Shown: positions 46,256-57,774 of the stretch, in pieces
Position numbering within the stretch: the stretch's first letter is position 1
Layout: each line of letters begins with the position of its first letter
Notes under the pieces: model-generated
What the model was told of the DNA's origin: nothing
The model's database searches: none
What the model saw: the letters and a program-made list of their open reading frames with translations, nothing else
Translations under genes and position numbers: made by a program
Source of the DNA: Isoetes taiwanensis
Lineage: Eukaryota; Streptophyta; Lycopodiopsida; Isoetales; Isoetaceae
NCBI GenBank assembly: GCA_021234155.1
Contig: JAJEKV010000035.1
Span: forward strand, 12,404,407-12,468,406
Direction of reading: 5' to 3'
DNA length: 64,000 nucleotides

Positions 46256-47128
46256 CCTGACTCCCGATCATCGACGGTGAGGAGTACATATTCGCCAACG
46301 ACATCCTCAACCTTCCCTATTGTCAAGAAGAAGGCCTCAGGACCGATGAGCTTCTAAACCTAATTGCAAAGGAACAGGGCAGCGACTTCATCGACTATGA
46401 TTACCAAGAAATTCCAAGGGAGGTAGCCGAGCGACATTCCTACGCCGGGGCAACTATGTCAGACATTCAAGCTTACCAACAGATAAGGCAGATGTATCAG
46501 CAGCAGCAACCCGTCATTCCAGAAGAGGAATTCCAGGAGATCCAAAGCAGGTTGTACAAGCCGGGAAGAGGCCCAAGCTCAAGCCGACCAGTGCACTCTA
46601 TGAGCATGCGGGAAGCATCTAGCAGCATCAATCTGGAGAACGCAACAACAATGTGGAGGGACCACGAAGATCTCTTCGCATTAGATGTTTTCGGCGAAGC
46701 AGCTCAGAGGAAAGGTACGGGAACCGCGGCGGGAGGCAGGGATAAATCACTCAGGATCTATCTTCCGGTCCTTAGCTAGGGGCAGATGGTAGTTCTACAC
46801 AAGGAGTTCAGCCCAAGAGGAGAAGAATTCGTTGGTGCTCCTCATAGCACTCTCAGGTTTTGGACAACATGCCAAGATAGATTATGGAGTAGACCATGCT
46901 ATCCTCTTCAAGAGATCCGTAGCACTTCATGCTCTCGACTTCGCAAGGGGCCACCTCAGGGATGCACACTTGTCAGTAGTGGCGGCAACTGCACCAGAAC
47001 TTCCAGAACCTCAGATGGCAAGAGCATTGGAAGGAGGATCGGCGGCAAGAATTCTGCAGAACGTCGGCAAGGGGATAGGATTGAAGAATGTGAAGAACTT
47101 CTTCAAGCCCATGAGGAAGCACCGATGA
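46256..47128 (+). pseudogene. G2 ORF-b, 3' part
   Basis: Continuation of 32536-33184 after G1. Code reads IIDGEEYIFANDILNLPYCQ, then GSDFIDYDYQEIPREVAERH, MSDIQAYQQIRQMYQQQQ, NLENATTMWRDHEDL and, at the end, ALDFARGHLRDAHLSVVAAT and KNVKNFFKPMRKHR. A TAG near 46777 stands where G1 has a sense codon (LSQGQM), and a frame change lies near 46830. Otherwise well preserved and clearly the same protein as in G1. Confidence 0.75.
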
Positions 47129-47200
47129 GGAAAATTGCTTTGTTAATTAAGTAATTGTATTGAAAATATTTTCTCTCTCTTCAGTCATTATCATGTACTT

Positions 47201-47210
47201 CTATATATAT
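47201..47210 (+). promoter_or_regulatory. TATA-like run upstream of G2 gag-pol
   Basis: CTATATATAT about 40 nt before the putative intron donor. G1 has CTATATAC at the same place (about 40596-40603, minus strand). Possible start of a separate gag-pol transcript. Confidence 0.3.
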
Positions 47211-47243
47211 TAACTAATTAATGTCTTACTATGATCTTGACTT

Positions 47244-47353
47244 GTAAGTAGAATTTTCACATAATTTCTTTTGTACCTAACAACAATTCAATTGTAACAA
47301 AGAATGATTAGTGTGTAACTTAAATAACGTGCATTGATGATTAATCCTTGCAG
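47244..47353 (+). other. Intron-like segment upstream of G2 gag
   Basis: GTAAGT...CCTTGCAG, 110 nt, AT-rich, typical of a plant intron; same length in G1. It lies between ORF-b and the extended gag frame. Confidence 0.5.
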
Positions 47354-50300
47354 CAAGGAACACAGGCTCAGGTTCTCAAGGCCAGGGCCGACATCACCAG
47401 TGGGTACCCAGAAACCTATTTGGACATGATCAAGATGACATCAACGAGGAAATGACGCCGGAAGCAATCAACGCAAGGCTCGTCCAGATGAGGAATCAAA
47501 TGCATCAGCTGATCCACTGGGCCACCCCATTGATGAATGCCCAAGAATATGCACCTGCTCCACCTCCACCTCCACCACTACCTCAGCAAGGCATCGAAGA
47601 AGGTCCACAGCCAGAGGGGCAGGACAATCAGGGAAATGTCAGAGACAGGAAGAGGAAAAGGAGAAACGGAAGGAGTCCAACACCACCTAGCTCCAGTTCA
47701 TCAGACACTTCAGACAGCCAAGACAGTTCTAGCTCGGAAAGTGAGTCCGATACTCCACAGGTAAGAGCCAGGGCAAGGAAGGCAGATGACTATCAAAAGA
47801 AAGTTGACAGTGCTATGAGCAATGTGTGGAAGACTAGGAAGTTGGGTCAGTTCTCAGGGAACAGGTCAAGTATGGAGGCAGAAGCTTGGCTTGACGAGAT
47901 GGAGGAGTTTGGCAACTCTTATGGCATGAAGGACAAGGATATAGGGAAAGTTGCTACAACAAACTTGATAGGAGCAGCTAGAATCTGGTGGAAAGGCTAC
48001 GCAAAGTCCAACAAGCTCAAAAGGAACAGTTGCAGATTCAAGACCTTCAGCAAGGCCTTTCGCAGACATTATGTGCCTAGGTCACATACTAGCAGGCAGA
48101 TCCAACAATTCTACAGATTGAACCAAGGTACCTTGTCAGTAGCAAAGTACACAGAGGAATTCATGCGACTCAGGCTCCATGTTCCTGGAGTTTCGGAAAG
48201 GCAAGCGGTTGAAACTTACATTGAGGGATTGAACAGCAATATCAAAAGGCTAGTCTGATCAACCCAAAATCAGTGGCGGAAGCCGAGGATAAAGCCATAA
48301 GTTGGGAAGAAGCTCCACGAACACCAGGGGAGAAACAGTCGGCCTTCAAGGGAAAGTCAACGGGGCAGTACCAAGGGCAGTACCAGAGTAAGCAATCAGC
48401 AGCTATGCCATCAGGAGGCCAGCAGCAGGGAAGAGCTCAGGGTAAGACCTTTGGGGACCGTAAGCCGCAGAATGCATCAGGGGGCAGCGTGCTAAAGCGT
48501 CTTCTAGACAGTCTGACGAAGGAGAAGAGACAGGAGTGTATCGAGAAGAAGCTATGTTTCAGGTGCTTCCAGCCAGGGCACCGAACACATGATTGCCCAT
48601 TCGTCATGCAGGCAGCTTTGGCAGAACTTGAGGATTGGGATTCACCGACAGAAGCAGATGAAGACGACGACCAGCATGAGGCCTAGGACTTCATAGATGG
48701 TGAGTGCCATATCTGTGCAAATATTGAGTCAGGTGATATTGAAAATCAGTCGACAGTCATTGCGGCTGATGGAATCATAGATAGCAACCCATATGTAGTC
48801 CTCATAGACACAGGTAGCTCGCACAACTTTGCTTCTCCTAGGCTGGCTGCCCTAATGAAGAACAAGGTATTGAAGTCTAAGCCAAGGCCAGTTGCTATGG
48901 CAAACGGCGCCATTCGGCACACTAAGGGGAGGAGGATCACATTCGACATAGACCTTAGTGGAATTAAGTGGCCGATGGGGGCAGAAGTCATGGAAATTGG
49001 AAGGTATGACCTTATAGTAGGAATGGAGTTCCTAAAGCCAGCGAAAGCCATGATCGACTGCGACCGTAATGAGATCGCCATGACAGCACCAGACGGCACC
49101 AAATTCATAGTGAAAGGTAAGAAGGCAGCTTCCTCTATGCAGTGTATTTCTTTGAAGCAGCTAAGGAAAAGTATAGAAAGAAATAAGGTGGATTATATTT
49201 TGAGGTTAGAAGCAATTGAGCCCAATAAGCAGGATGAAAGCGACCAAAAGGGGAATCAGTTGCCCAAACCAGTAGCAAGGCTCATTTCGGAATTCAAGGA
49301 TGTATTTCCAGATGAAATCCGGCAGCTACCACCTTACAGGGGTGTGGAGTGTGAGATCACATTAGCTCCAGATGCTAAGCCTACCGGCAAGGCACCATAC
49401 AGGATGAGCACCCCGGAGTTGATTGAGCTTAAGAAGCAACTCCAGGAATTGCTTGAGCTTGGTTTTATCAGAGCAAGTGTGTCTCCTTTTGGAGCACCGA
49501 TACTCTTCGTAAAGAAGAAGGATGGCAGTTTAAGAATGTGCATAGACTATCGCCAGCTCAACAAGCAGACGATAAAGAATAAGTATGCATTGCCAAGGGC
49601 AGATGATTTGATGGACCAGCTCCAAGGAGCTAAGGTATTTTCTAAAATTGACTTAAGGTCAGGGTACCATCAAATAAGGATAAAGGAAGAAGATATCCAT
49701 AAGACCACCTTCAGAACGCGGTATGGTCACTTTGAGTTTACAGTAATGCCCTTCGGACTATCGAATGCGCCAGCAACTTTTATGCGCCTCATGAACGACG
49801 TCTTTAGGGATTTCCTAGATGAGTTTGTCATTGTCTTCTTCGACGACATTCTATTCTACAGCAAGTCCATTGAAGATCATGGTCAGCATTTGAGAAGGGT
49901 ATAGGAAAAGTTGAGGCGGCATCGCTTGTATGGAAAGCTCTCCAAATGCCACTTTGCTACCGAAAGAGTGGAGTACTTGGGCCATGTGATATTGGCGGAA
50001 GGGATCTCCACCGACCCCGCAAAGATCGAAGCAGTAGTGGATTGGCCAGCTCCAAAGAATGTGGCGGAGGTAAGAAGCTTTCTAGGTCTGGCAGGTTATT
50101 ACAGAAAATTCGTGAAGGACTTCGCTAAGTGGGCGTCCCCTTTGACGGACCTCACTAAGAGTGTTAAGGTGAAGGATTGGAGAACACATTGGTTAGAAAA
50201 TGTTCAAGCTTCATTTGAAAAGCTTAAGGAGGCCTTAACAACAGCACCAGTGCTAGTTCTGCCAGATCCAGACAAGGACAAGATAGTAGCAACAGATGCA

Positions 50301-50901
50301 AGTAAGATAGCGACAGGTGGAGTCCTTATGCAAGAAGGAAGAGTAATAGCCTATGATTCCAAGAAGTTGAACGACACCGAGCAGCACTATCCAACCCATG
50401 ATCAGGAACTTCTAGCTATTGTAAGAGCTCTTCGTATTTGGAGGCATGATTTGCTTGGGAGGAAGTTTCAGTTAGATACTGATCACCAGAGCCTTCAATA
50501 CATCTTTACCCAACCACTCCTCAATCTAAGGCAAAGGAGGTGGATGGAATTCCTAGAAGAGTATGATTTTGAGATTGCTTATAAGCCAGGTAAGTTGAAT
50601 GTGGTTGCTGATGCTCTTTCTAGAAGACCCCTTGAGACGAGAACACATTGTAATGCTATATCAACTCTTTCGAGCGGGTATGGCAAGAAAATTGAGGAGA
50701 CATTACCATTTGATGGTGATTTCAAGGAGGTATGGGAAAGCCTCTCTAGGGAGGCTAGAACAGATAAGGAACGAGAAGCCTTCAAGCATTATAAGAAGGA
50801 AGGCAACTTGTTGTACCATAAGCATAAGTTGTGTGTTCCCGAATCGTTAGGTGTAAGGAAGTTAATTCTTCATGACACACACAACAGCTTAATAGCAGGG
50901 C
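47354..50901 (+). pseudogene. gag-pol: G2 gag-pol, 5' part up to the integrase zinc finger
   Basis: The frame is open from the intron-like acceptor through the ATG at 47452. Gag with PPPPPP-rich N-terminus, AARIWWKGYA capsid part and zinc knuckle CFRCFQPGHRTHDCP; protease [13 protein letters not shown] with [15 protein letters not shown] and FFDDILFYS; RNase H with [13 protein letters not shown]; start of integrase zinc finger ([16 protein letters not shown]). Breaks against G1: deletion frameshift near 48258-48270, TAG near 48685 where G1 has CAG (HEAQDF), TAG near 49903. P2 interrupts the gene after the code for GHAG; the remaining integrase begins at 57775. Confidence 0.9.
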
Positions 50902-50909
50902 ATGCAGGT
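50902..50909. repeat. Target-site duplication of P2, left copy
   Basis: ATGCAGGT, repeated at 57767-57774. Removing P2 with one copy restores the reading GHAGFMKTY found in uninterrupted G1. Confidence 0.93.
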
Positions 50910-50925
50910 CCCGGGGGCTTCACCT
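50910..50925. repeat. P2 left terminal inverted repeat
   Basis: CCCGGGGGCTTCACCT; partner at 57751-57766. Confidence 0.9.
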
Positions 50926-51049
50926 CTTTATATAGAGCATATGGCATGTGCGTGCAAGGGGTCGACTGAAACCCCCCTGTATACGGCTTTTTGCGGGCGA
51001 AACCCCCCAACCATACGTAAATATGAATTTTAATTTTTGGCCCCTTATC

Positions 51050-51160
51050 CGTACATATACGCCAGTCCCAACTAGCAATCCATATACCCTTTCCCGTACA
51101 TATACTGGAATGTTGGCCGATGTTTATCATACATATACTGGAATGTTGGCCAATGGTTGG
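51050..51160. repeat. P2 subterminal direct repeats ACATATACTGGAATGTTGGC
   Basis: Two copies of about 24 bp near 51105 and 51130, plus a partial CGTACATATACG near 51050. Confidence 0.6.
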
Positions 51161-51262
51161 GTTTATAATGTTGGCATATGGGATGTTGAAATGTTAATGA
51201 AATGTTGTCCTAACCCCTATGGTAGTTGCTCACCCTTATGGCAACACTTATGGCCAAACATA

Positions 51263-51353
51263 GCAACCTATGTCACCTCAAAAGGTTTACATCATAACCT
51301 ATGTCACCTCAAAAGGTTTACATCATAACCTATGTCACCTCAAAAGCTAACAA
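51263..51353 (-). repeat. 31-bp subterminal repeats of P2
   Basis: Two and a half tandem copies of a 31-bp unit with the core TATGTCACCTCAAAAGG. Same array, same relative position, in P1 (31190-31275); possible transposase-binding sites. Confidence 0.8.
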
Positions 51354-52652
51354 CCTTCAACATGATAATCTATAACCTTTAAAATAAAATCATAACCTTA
51401 AGATGATAATCTATTGGCATAATGACATCATAATGGTTGGGCATATTGGCATCAAATCTGCATATTCGGTTTTTGCTTTATAAGTAGTGGCGGGAGTAGT
51501 CTCTTCATCACCATCACCTATCCATTTCCCGGATCCTATTCCTTCCCCCAAGTTCCTTCCTTCCTTCTCCTCGCTTTGGAATGGCCCGGATCAAGGTGAC
51601 TGGCCGAAGGCAGCCTGCAGAATCGTCCTCTTCCAGCCATCTAGGCATGGAGATGATGTTTGTGGCCACATTTACTTGTTCGGAGGTGAACCGATTGAAG
51701 GATCAAGGAGCAAATGTAATGCGCCCGGTGCGGCAGGCGGCTTGATCGGGTTTGTCCGCATGAGGCACGTCTTCTACAGATGAACATTGAGGCAATTGGC
51801 CTACTCCTTCGAGTTTACCTTCAGATGCCCCCTCCAGGCTATATCACGCATGGGATGCAAGGATAATCGGCTTTATAATCTAACACTTTGATCTTTCTGT
51901 AAAAACCAGGGGTGAAAACAATCCATGCATGAGTTTTTTTTGTAAATGCAGTCTCGAATATTATATAATATGGTCGGAATATGGTAGCTTCAGGTATTGC
52001 AGGGGTAAAAACATGCATGCAAGGCTTCTGCATGCATGAGTTTTCTTGTACAAAAAATCTTCAACATAATATAATATGGTATCTTTTTGTGTAAACTGTA
52101 GTTGCATTTGTCTTTTTCTGTAAACTGTAGTAAACTATGGTTCTATTTACTTCAAATAAGAAACTGAAACTGAAAATCTCTTGCACATCCAAACAAAACT
52201 GTTGCAGGTCTGTTGCAGATCTAATGTTTACAACTTTAAACCTGGCTTTGAACTTCCAAACGCTACCAAAGAACTTCTAAACGCTACCTAAACTGCAAGG
52301 ATGACACACAGTAATCTTAAGTCAGTATTAAGTGCATGCAAAATAGACATTTAAATTATTCTTTCTACATCTATATCTGAAACCGGTCTGAAACATCCTT
52401 CCTACATTCAAGTCTACATGTCGATAAAGCAAGCAGTTCCAAACAAAGTTCAAACAAGAGTTCAAATAGGGTTCCTTTTACCACTCTCCAAGCAGAACAT
52501 TTTGTTTACGTTCAGATCAAGGTTCAGGTGACCTTCTGCTTCCCTTTCCCACCACCTAAATATTCCAGAATCCATGAAATATGTCAGACCTTTAAACATT
52601 TAAACAAATTCTAAACCTGCAACTGTGAACACATATAAAATACAAGTAAACA
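51354..52652 (-). other. 3' part of P2, non-coding
   Basis: Between transposase stop and subterminal repeats. Alignable to P1. The plus-strand ORF 51487-51783 is not kept in P1, so no gene is called. Contains a CATGCATG-rich palindromic stretch around 51923-52040. Confidence 0.5.
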
Positions 52653-55600
52653 TTAACCTTTTGACTGATCAGCAATAAATCTCTCAAATTGCAATCTGTC
52701 ATGGTCATCAAGTACATATGTTCCAGATTTTGGCTTGTAAGTTAGATTAGCCAAAGCAATGACAGAATCTAATGATATCATATTGCTGTCCGACAGGTCA
52801 AATGTGTACCAACTTCTTTTTCCAGAATTATGCTGGTTATACCATGCCAAGTTAAGTTCAACCAAATAAGAAGGTCTGGAACTCAGATCAATTGGCTCCC
52901 TACTTTCTTTCCACCCTCTACCAATCTTCTTTCGAATACTAATAATCCTACCCAAGTACCAAGTTGCCTTCAAAACCTCATGCTTTCCCTTAACTTGACA
53001 TGCCTTGACTTCCACCTCAAAGAAAAAAGCGCACAATCGGATCAATGCCAAGAGAAGCATTGGCTGCATTAATTTCCTTATTCCTTACATCCATTTGCAA
53101 AACATGATTTTTCACTTTGGTTAATCTATCCTTGGAGAGCCAAGGATTTCCATTAAGCTGGCTGACAAGTGTGGACTTGCATACTTCTTTATTGTCTATC
53201 ATCACACATCTTTCAACTTTCACTATTTCTGACTGCTCGGTCTCATCCACCATGTCATCAAATGTATGTCTCAATTCCATCTTTCTTTGTTATTTCCTCA
53301 ATGTCTTCCACAGCTGAGCCTGCACAAGAGCCTGCAGCAACATCCTCTTCATGTTCCACTTCAGCCCGATCTGTCTCATCTTCACACTCCATCGAATCCA
53401 ACTGTTGGAAGTATTTCTTGTCAAAATAATCCTCATGCTTCCAAGGATGAGTCCACCATGTGTCAACTCCCTTCTCTTTACAGCAAATGCCAACTTTCAA
53501 ACACATCTCTTGTGCTTCTCTCATTCCTTCTTTTAAAGCACACGTAATTTTGTCTGAATTGTCAACTGTGCTATAATTTCCTAAATCACAAGTCAACTCT
53601 ATACCATCAGGATCTACCTTCTTCTCTAAAACATGCCAGATGTTTTCTTGCTTCAAATGTGTGGCAGGGAACAACAATTTCCCGAGCGCTTGAAACTCTG
53701 CCACTCTATTCAAAGCATTTGCTGTTTCGAGCAGGTCTGCACCTGTGTAGGACCTTTCATTTTGGATCATGCCTCCCACCTTACTAAAGAAATTTTCACA
53801 ACAGTCTGAACCCGTGCCACTCAAGGGAACAGAAATGCCAATGCAATTTTCACTGAAAAACTTGATCAACAAAACAGCAAAATGGCATGACAATTGTATA
53901 TCAAGGAATGTCTCACGGCTGATGAAGTTTTGCTTCAAAGTGTGCGTTGGATGCCTTATTATCCACAACCTCCATAGCCTAAGAAAACAAAAAACATAAC
54001 AACTCTTGTGAGAAACAAGAAACCATCACAAACATAAACTCAATAATTACCTTAAGAAGAATGAGACTGTAGATGCTGCCTTGACACGATCCCACAGGTC
54101 CATATGCGGTGATAAGAATATGTCAATGTATAAGGCCACAACAGAAATGTAGGTTTCAGTTCCTAAAGTCCGCATTGGAGGAGAATTAGATGGATCTCGT
54201 AGTGTACGTAGACAAGATTGAACCTTCCGTGAAGCAATCCGTTGTGCTGCCCTCCAATTTTGTCTGTCCTTCCTTTCTACATCTCCAAGTTGAAGGCCAT
54301 GCTCTCCTTGGAATGCATGGAATACGTGCCAAATGTCATTCAATGTGACAAGATCTTCTCCTAAAAACAGCCTCCTAGCTGCATTATCTAGTGGATTGAT
54401 TAGTTTCTTTCCGTTGTGTATAAAATCTTGATCATGCAAGCCTTGAATGCTGCCATCATTCCTCTTTGCTGCAGAAAAAACCCAACCTTCCCACTGGATT
54501 GCAAATTTTGTTCCTGCATCCTTCAATTTTGTGTAATCTTCCATCATGCAACACCGTCTACGTGCATCTCCATCCGAGCTATGGCCAATTAATGGCCCCA
54601 AAACTGTCCTCAAATTCTTGTCCCACAGAACTTCAATTTCTTCCCATTGAGCTTTCACGGCTTTACTATCAAACTTGTTGCATGTAAGTTGTATGGCTAG
54701 GACAAGCTTCGGAAGACGTGCATGCAATGGATTTACAATGAAAACACGAGCATAGTGTGCTATCATATTCTTCTCAAAAGCATCAACTATCTTCTTGTAG
54801 CCTGTATCACCACTTCCAACCTTTACAGTAAAGCTTGGTTCACATGCATGGTTCTCCAAGACGCCACAAAACCCTATTAAGCAGTCTTCTTTTGCATTCC
54901 AGTATACAGACCTCTTTATGACTGTCTCATCTTCTGCAACAAGAGTGGGAACACATCCAGCTTTCAAGTCAAGGGCTGCCATGTGCCTGGCATATATGTT
55001 TGCCAAATGAATAAATGTTTCCTCCACTATGCCAACCCTATAAGTAAAATTTTTCCTAGTGGACCGCATTGTGGTTGATAGACTAGGACCAGAGAAATTT
55101 AGGGTCAAAAAATTATGCATCCTCCTTCCACCCCATATTCTAATGGTCTCAAACAACTCTTTGGTTGTCTGGTTGTAACGTCTCTTATGTCCTGGTCTTA
55201 TGACATTTTGAGCAATGTCAGTGAGAAAGTTCCACAGGGCTGGTTTACCATCAAATTTTCCTTGTGAGTGAGCCTCTCTTATATCATTGCAAAACTTGCG
55301 CACATCTTTTCGATTCATGGACTCACTCAAACTTCCTCGTAGAGATCTGACCTTCACAGACAAAGCTACATTCTTTATCTTTGAGAAAGTCAATTCTTTC
55401 TTCAATAACCTATTTTCAAGCCTGCTGTCTTTGGCCATTTTTTGCAGTTCGGTGTATGTGAGGAAATCTACCCTTGTACAAGTCTTTGTATCACGCTGAC
55501 CTCTCTCTATTTTTTTCTCATCTTGTCTGTATACTCTCATACGGAAGTCCCTCTCTTTGGGAATTGCTGCACAATAAGAACATTGGAAGTTTGGAAAGCT

Positions 55601-57165
55601 TTTACTATCTAAACTCACTCTGCAGCACCTCACATGCCGTAATGTTCCATTGACCTCAACCACCTCGTCACCTATCTGGAACTTTGCTGCTATCTTTGGT
55701 TCAGAGTACCAAGATTGACCTGCCTTGGAATCATCTAGAAAAGGCCTCAAGTCCCTCTTCTTTGTGCCATACCTATATTCTAGTTGCCAGAAACCCCAAC
55801 ATAGTAAACCCAAACACTCATTTCCTGCTTTATTTAATTGTTTTATGACAACAATGAAACAAACAGGAAGAAAAAAATCATACATCTCGCATGCAAAGAT
55901 AAATGAGACTATGAAATACTAAAGTTGCTACAATAAACTTACTTGAAGAACTCGCACTTGTCTCGGCGTCACAAATGCTTGTAGGAGCTGGAGCACACAA
56001 CAAAATGTAAAGCAAAATGTTAACAGGGCAGATTTATGTGCAACACTAAATTATACAATACTTTGTTACCTTTGATGAAATAGGAAAGCATGCTTTTTTG
56101 CCCAGGTCCATTAACTTCCTTTGCTGGCCTGCCAACCCTTTTTGATTCATTGGACCTGTTCTCCTTCTTTTGTTGGGCAGCAACATGTCTATTACTTTTA
56201 ATGTGCTCCTTCATATTGTCAACTACATCCCCTCTCTCTGGAAATAGAAGAAGAGCCCTGTTGCATGTCATACAAGTAATACAAATGTCTTCCCTCTTTG
56301 CATAGCCTCCTATGCTGTCCTGAAACAGCTCAAACCTCACTTGATATTGCTCAATAAAAGGGGCAACCGTTGTTGACATGCAAAGCTCCACTGCTGCCCT
56401 ATTTTCAGCCACAACAAGTTCATTGGTTTGAGTATTTGATTCAACATCTGGAAAAGGTTGAGGACCTTGTCTATGCTTAAGGAAGTTGTCTTTGTGCTCT
56501 TTGGTTTCCAAGTGTCGGGCTGTAAAATTATACATCATATCTTCTCCCCCTTTACCATACTTCAAGTCACATTCTACACACCACAAGCTGAAAACTGCCA
56601 CTCCATTAACATCCATGGACATAAGCTCAAATCGATCTCTTTTACCTCGATTCTTCATCTTCATTTTATACTTTCTAAACGCATGTTTCCACCTATTTGT
56701 TGCAGCTGTAGAGGCCTTCTTAGATAGCAACCTTGCAAATTCAGGCTCCTCACAAGTTGCACTAGAACCGTCACTGCCTTTGTCAGTGCCAGCTGCCCCT
56801 GCTGGATCACTTGTATAATCATCTACATTAATGTCTTCCTCAACCTCCTGAATGACTAGTCTTCGTCTTTTCTTGGGATGATCTTCAATTTCTAAATGCA
56901 CATTTGGATCTTCACAACCTGTTACCTTTATGAGAACCTGGTCTCCTGTAAACTTATGCCTCCCTTCTTGCTTCTTGGAAAGTGGCAACTTCTTTTCACC
57001 AAGAAAAGCAAATGTCTTTCCTTCTAACTGCTCCAAACCGTCCAGCTCCAACTCACATCTCAAATCAGCAAATGAGTAGTTGTTTTTCACTACGACAAAA
57101 CCAATCTGAGTAAACTCGCCATTCCCAGAATCAACACAAACCACCACTTCACGTTCCATTGACAT
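52653..57165 (-). pseudogene. P-type transposase of P2 (multi-exon, two frame changes)
   Basis: Start at ATG 57165 (MSMEREVVVC). Exon 1 57165-56070, exon 2 55987-55943 (45 nt), exon 3 55824-54051, exon 4 from 53978 on; donors are GT, acceptors AG, and all phases fit. Exon 1 holds two zinc fingers, C196-x2-C199...H218-x5-H224 and C298-x2-C301...H321-x5-H327, instead of the THAP finger of animal P elements. Exon 3 holds VAEDETVI (Asp codon near 54930), HSSDGDARRR (Asp near 54573) and a GTP-binding-region-like HDQDFIHNGKKLINPLD (54387-54440). Exon 4 holds GSDCCENFFSKVGG, a DxxE pair at 53804-53806 and 53795-53797, as in P transposase (D230, D303, E531 known in Drosophila). Frame changes lie near 53265-53300 and at an A run 53023-53028; stop at 52653. 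Otherwise the coding sequence is open. Confidence 0.83.
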
Positions 57166-57750
57166 GGCTTTACAAAGCACCTACAGTTAAGAATTTTGTT
57201 TAAGAAACAATAAATCTGAGATGTACATAGAAATAACAAACCACCAGGGTACCTCAAACGAGCAGGGTTGCTTTTTATGCTCTCTTGTCTGCCTAGATAA
57301 GGAAGAAACTTGCTTTAACCTGCAAAATGAAACTCACAAGATTGTCACAAGAGAGTCAAAGGAAATCGAAAATGGATGGAAGAATAGACGATTGGCTGCA
57401 TTCTATAAACCAAATGTTGCAAAATTTATGAACGTAGGGTCTATAAACCTTGAAGATCTGTAAAAACTTCCACGAAAATTTGATCCAATGTCTACAAATT
57501 CGTCCACGGTTAAGAATTTCGTCCACCAAATTGCCAAGAACAAAAGACCCGTCCAAGATTAAGCTTGTGTCTTCACCATACACCCCTAGAAGGATCCATA
57601 CGGGAGCGCCATCTCCCGCTCGACCACCTCTACCGTACAACAAACGGAGGTAGGTGGGAAAATTCGTATGGCAACCAGGCCGTACACGGACCCCTAACCC
57701 AATAAAAAATACCCCTACCAGTCACGAAGGTGGTTTGTACGTGTTGTTCA
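57166..57750 (-). promoter_or_regulatory. P2 5' region of the transposase gene
   Basis: Non-coding in the sense of the transposase. A 3' splice site (TTAACTGTAG) lies 15 nt before the ATG on the minus strand, with a possible donor TTTGAG|GTACCC near 57251, so a leader intron is likely. ORFs across this part are not conserved in P1. Confidence 0.4.
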
Positions 57751-57766
57751 AGGTGAAGCCCCCTTG
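57751..57766. repeat. P2 right terminal inverted repeat
   Basis: AGGTGAAGCCCCCTTG, reverse complement CAAGGGGGCTTCACCT. Confidence 0.9.
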
Positions 57767-57774
57767 ATGCAGGT
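57767..57774. repeat. Target-site duplication of P2, right copy
   Basis: ATGCAGGT, identical to 50902-50909. Confidence 0.93.

Larger units (their letters stand above)
50910..57766 (-). mobile_element. P-element-superfamily DNA transposon P2
   Basis: 6857 bp flanked by the 8-bp duplication ATGCAGGT, the size made by P elements (also by hAT). Inverted ends CCCGGGGGCTTCACCT (left) and, reversed, CAAGGGGGCTTCACCT (right), 14 of 16 identical. It encodes one spliced transposase on the minus strand and carries 31-bp subterminal repeats near its left end. Inserted in the integrase gene of G2. It is better preserved than P1 but its transposase has two frame changes. The transposase family assignment decides for P over hAT. 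Confidence 0.87.

Noticed and set aside
51487-51783. 98-aa plus-strand ORF in P2 as a second transposon gene
   Set aside because: Not open in the corresponding part of P1 (30780-31060).
50910-57766. hAT transposon, suggested by the 8-bp duplication and zinc fingers
   Set aside because: The core shows the GTP-binding-like HDQDFIHNGKKL motif and the DxxE in ENFFS typical of P-type transposases; no hAT dimerisation motif was seen.
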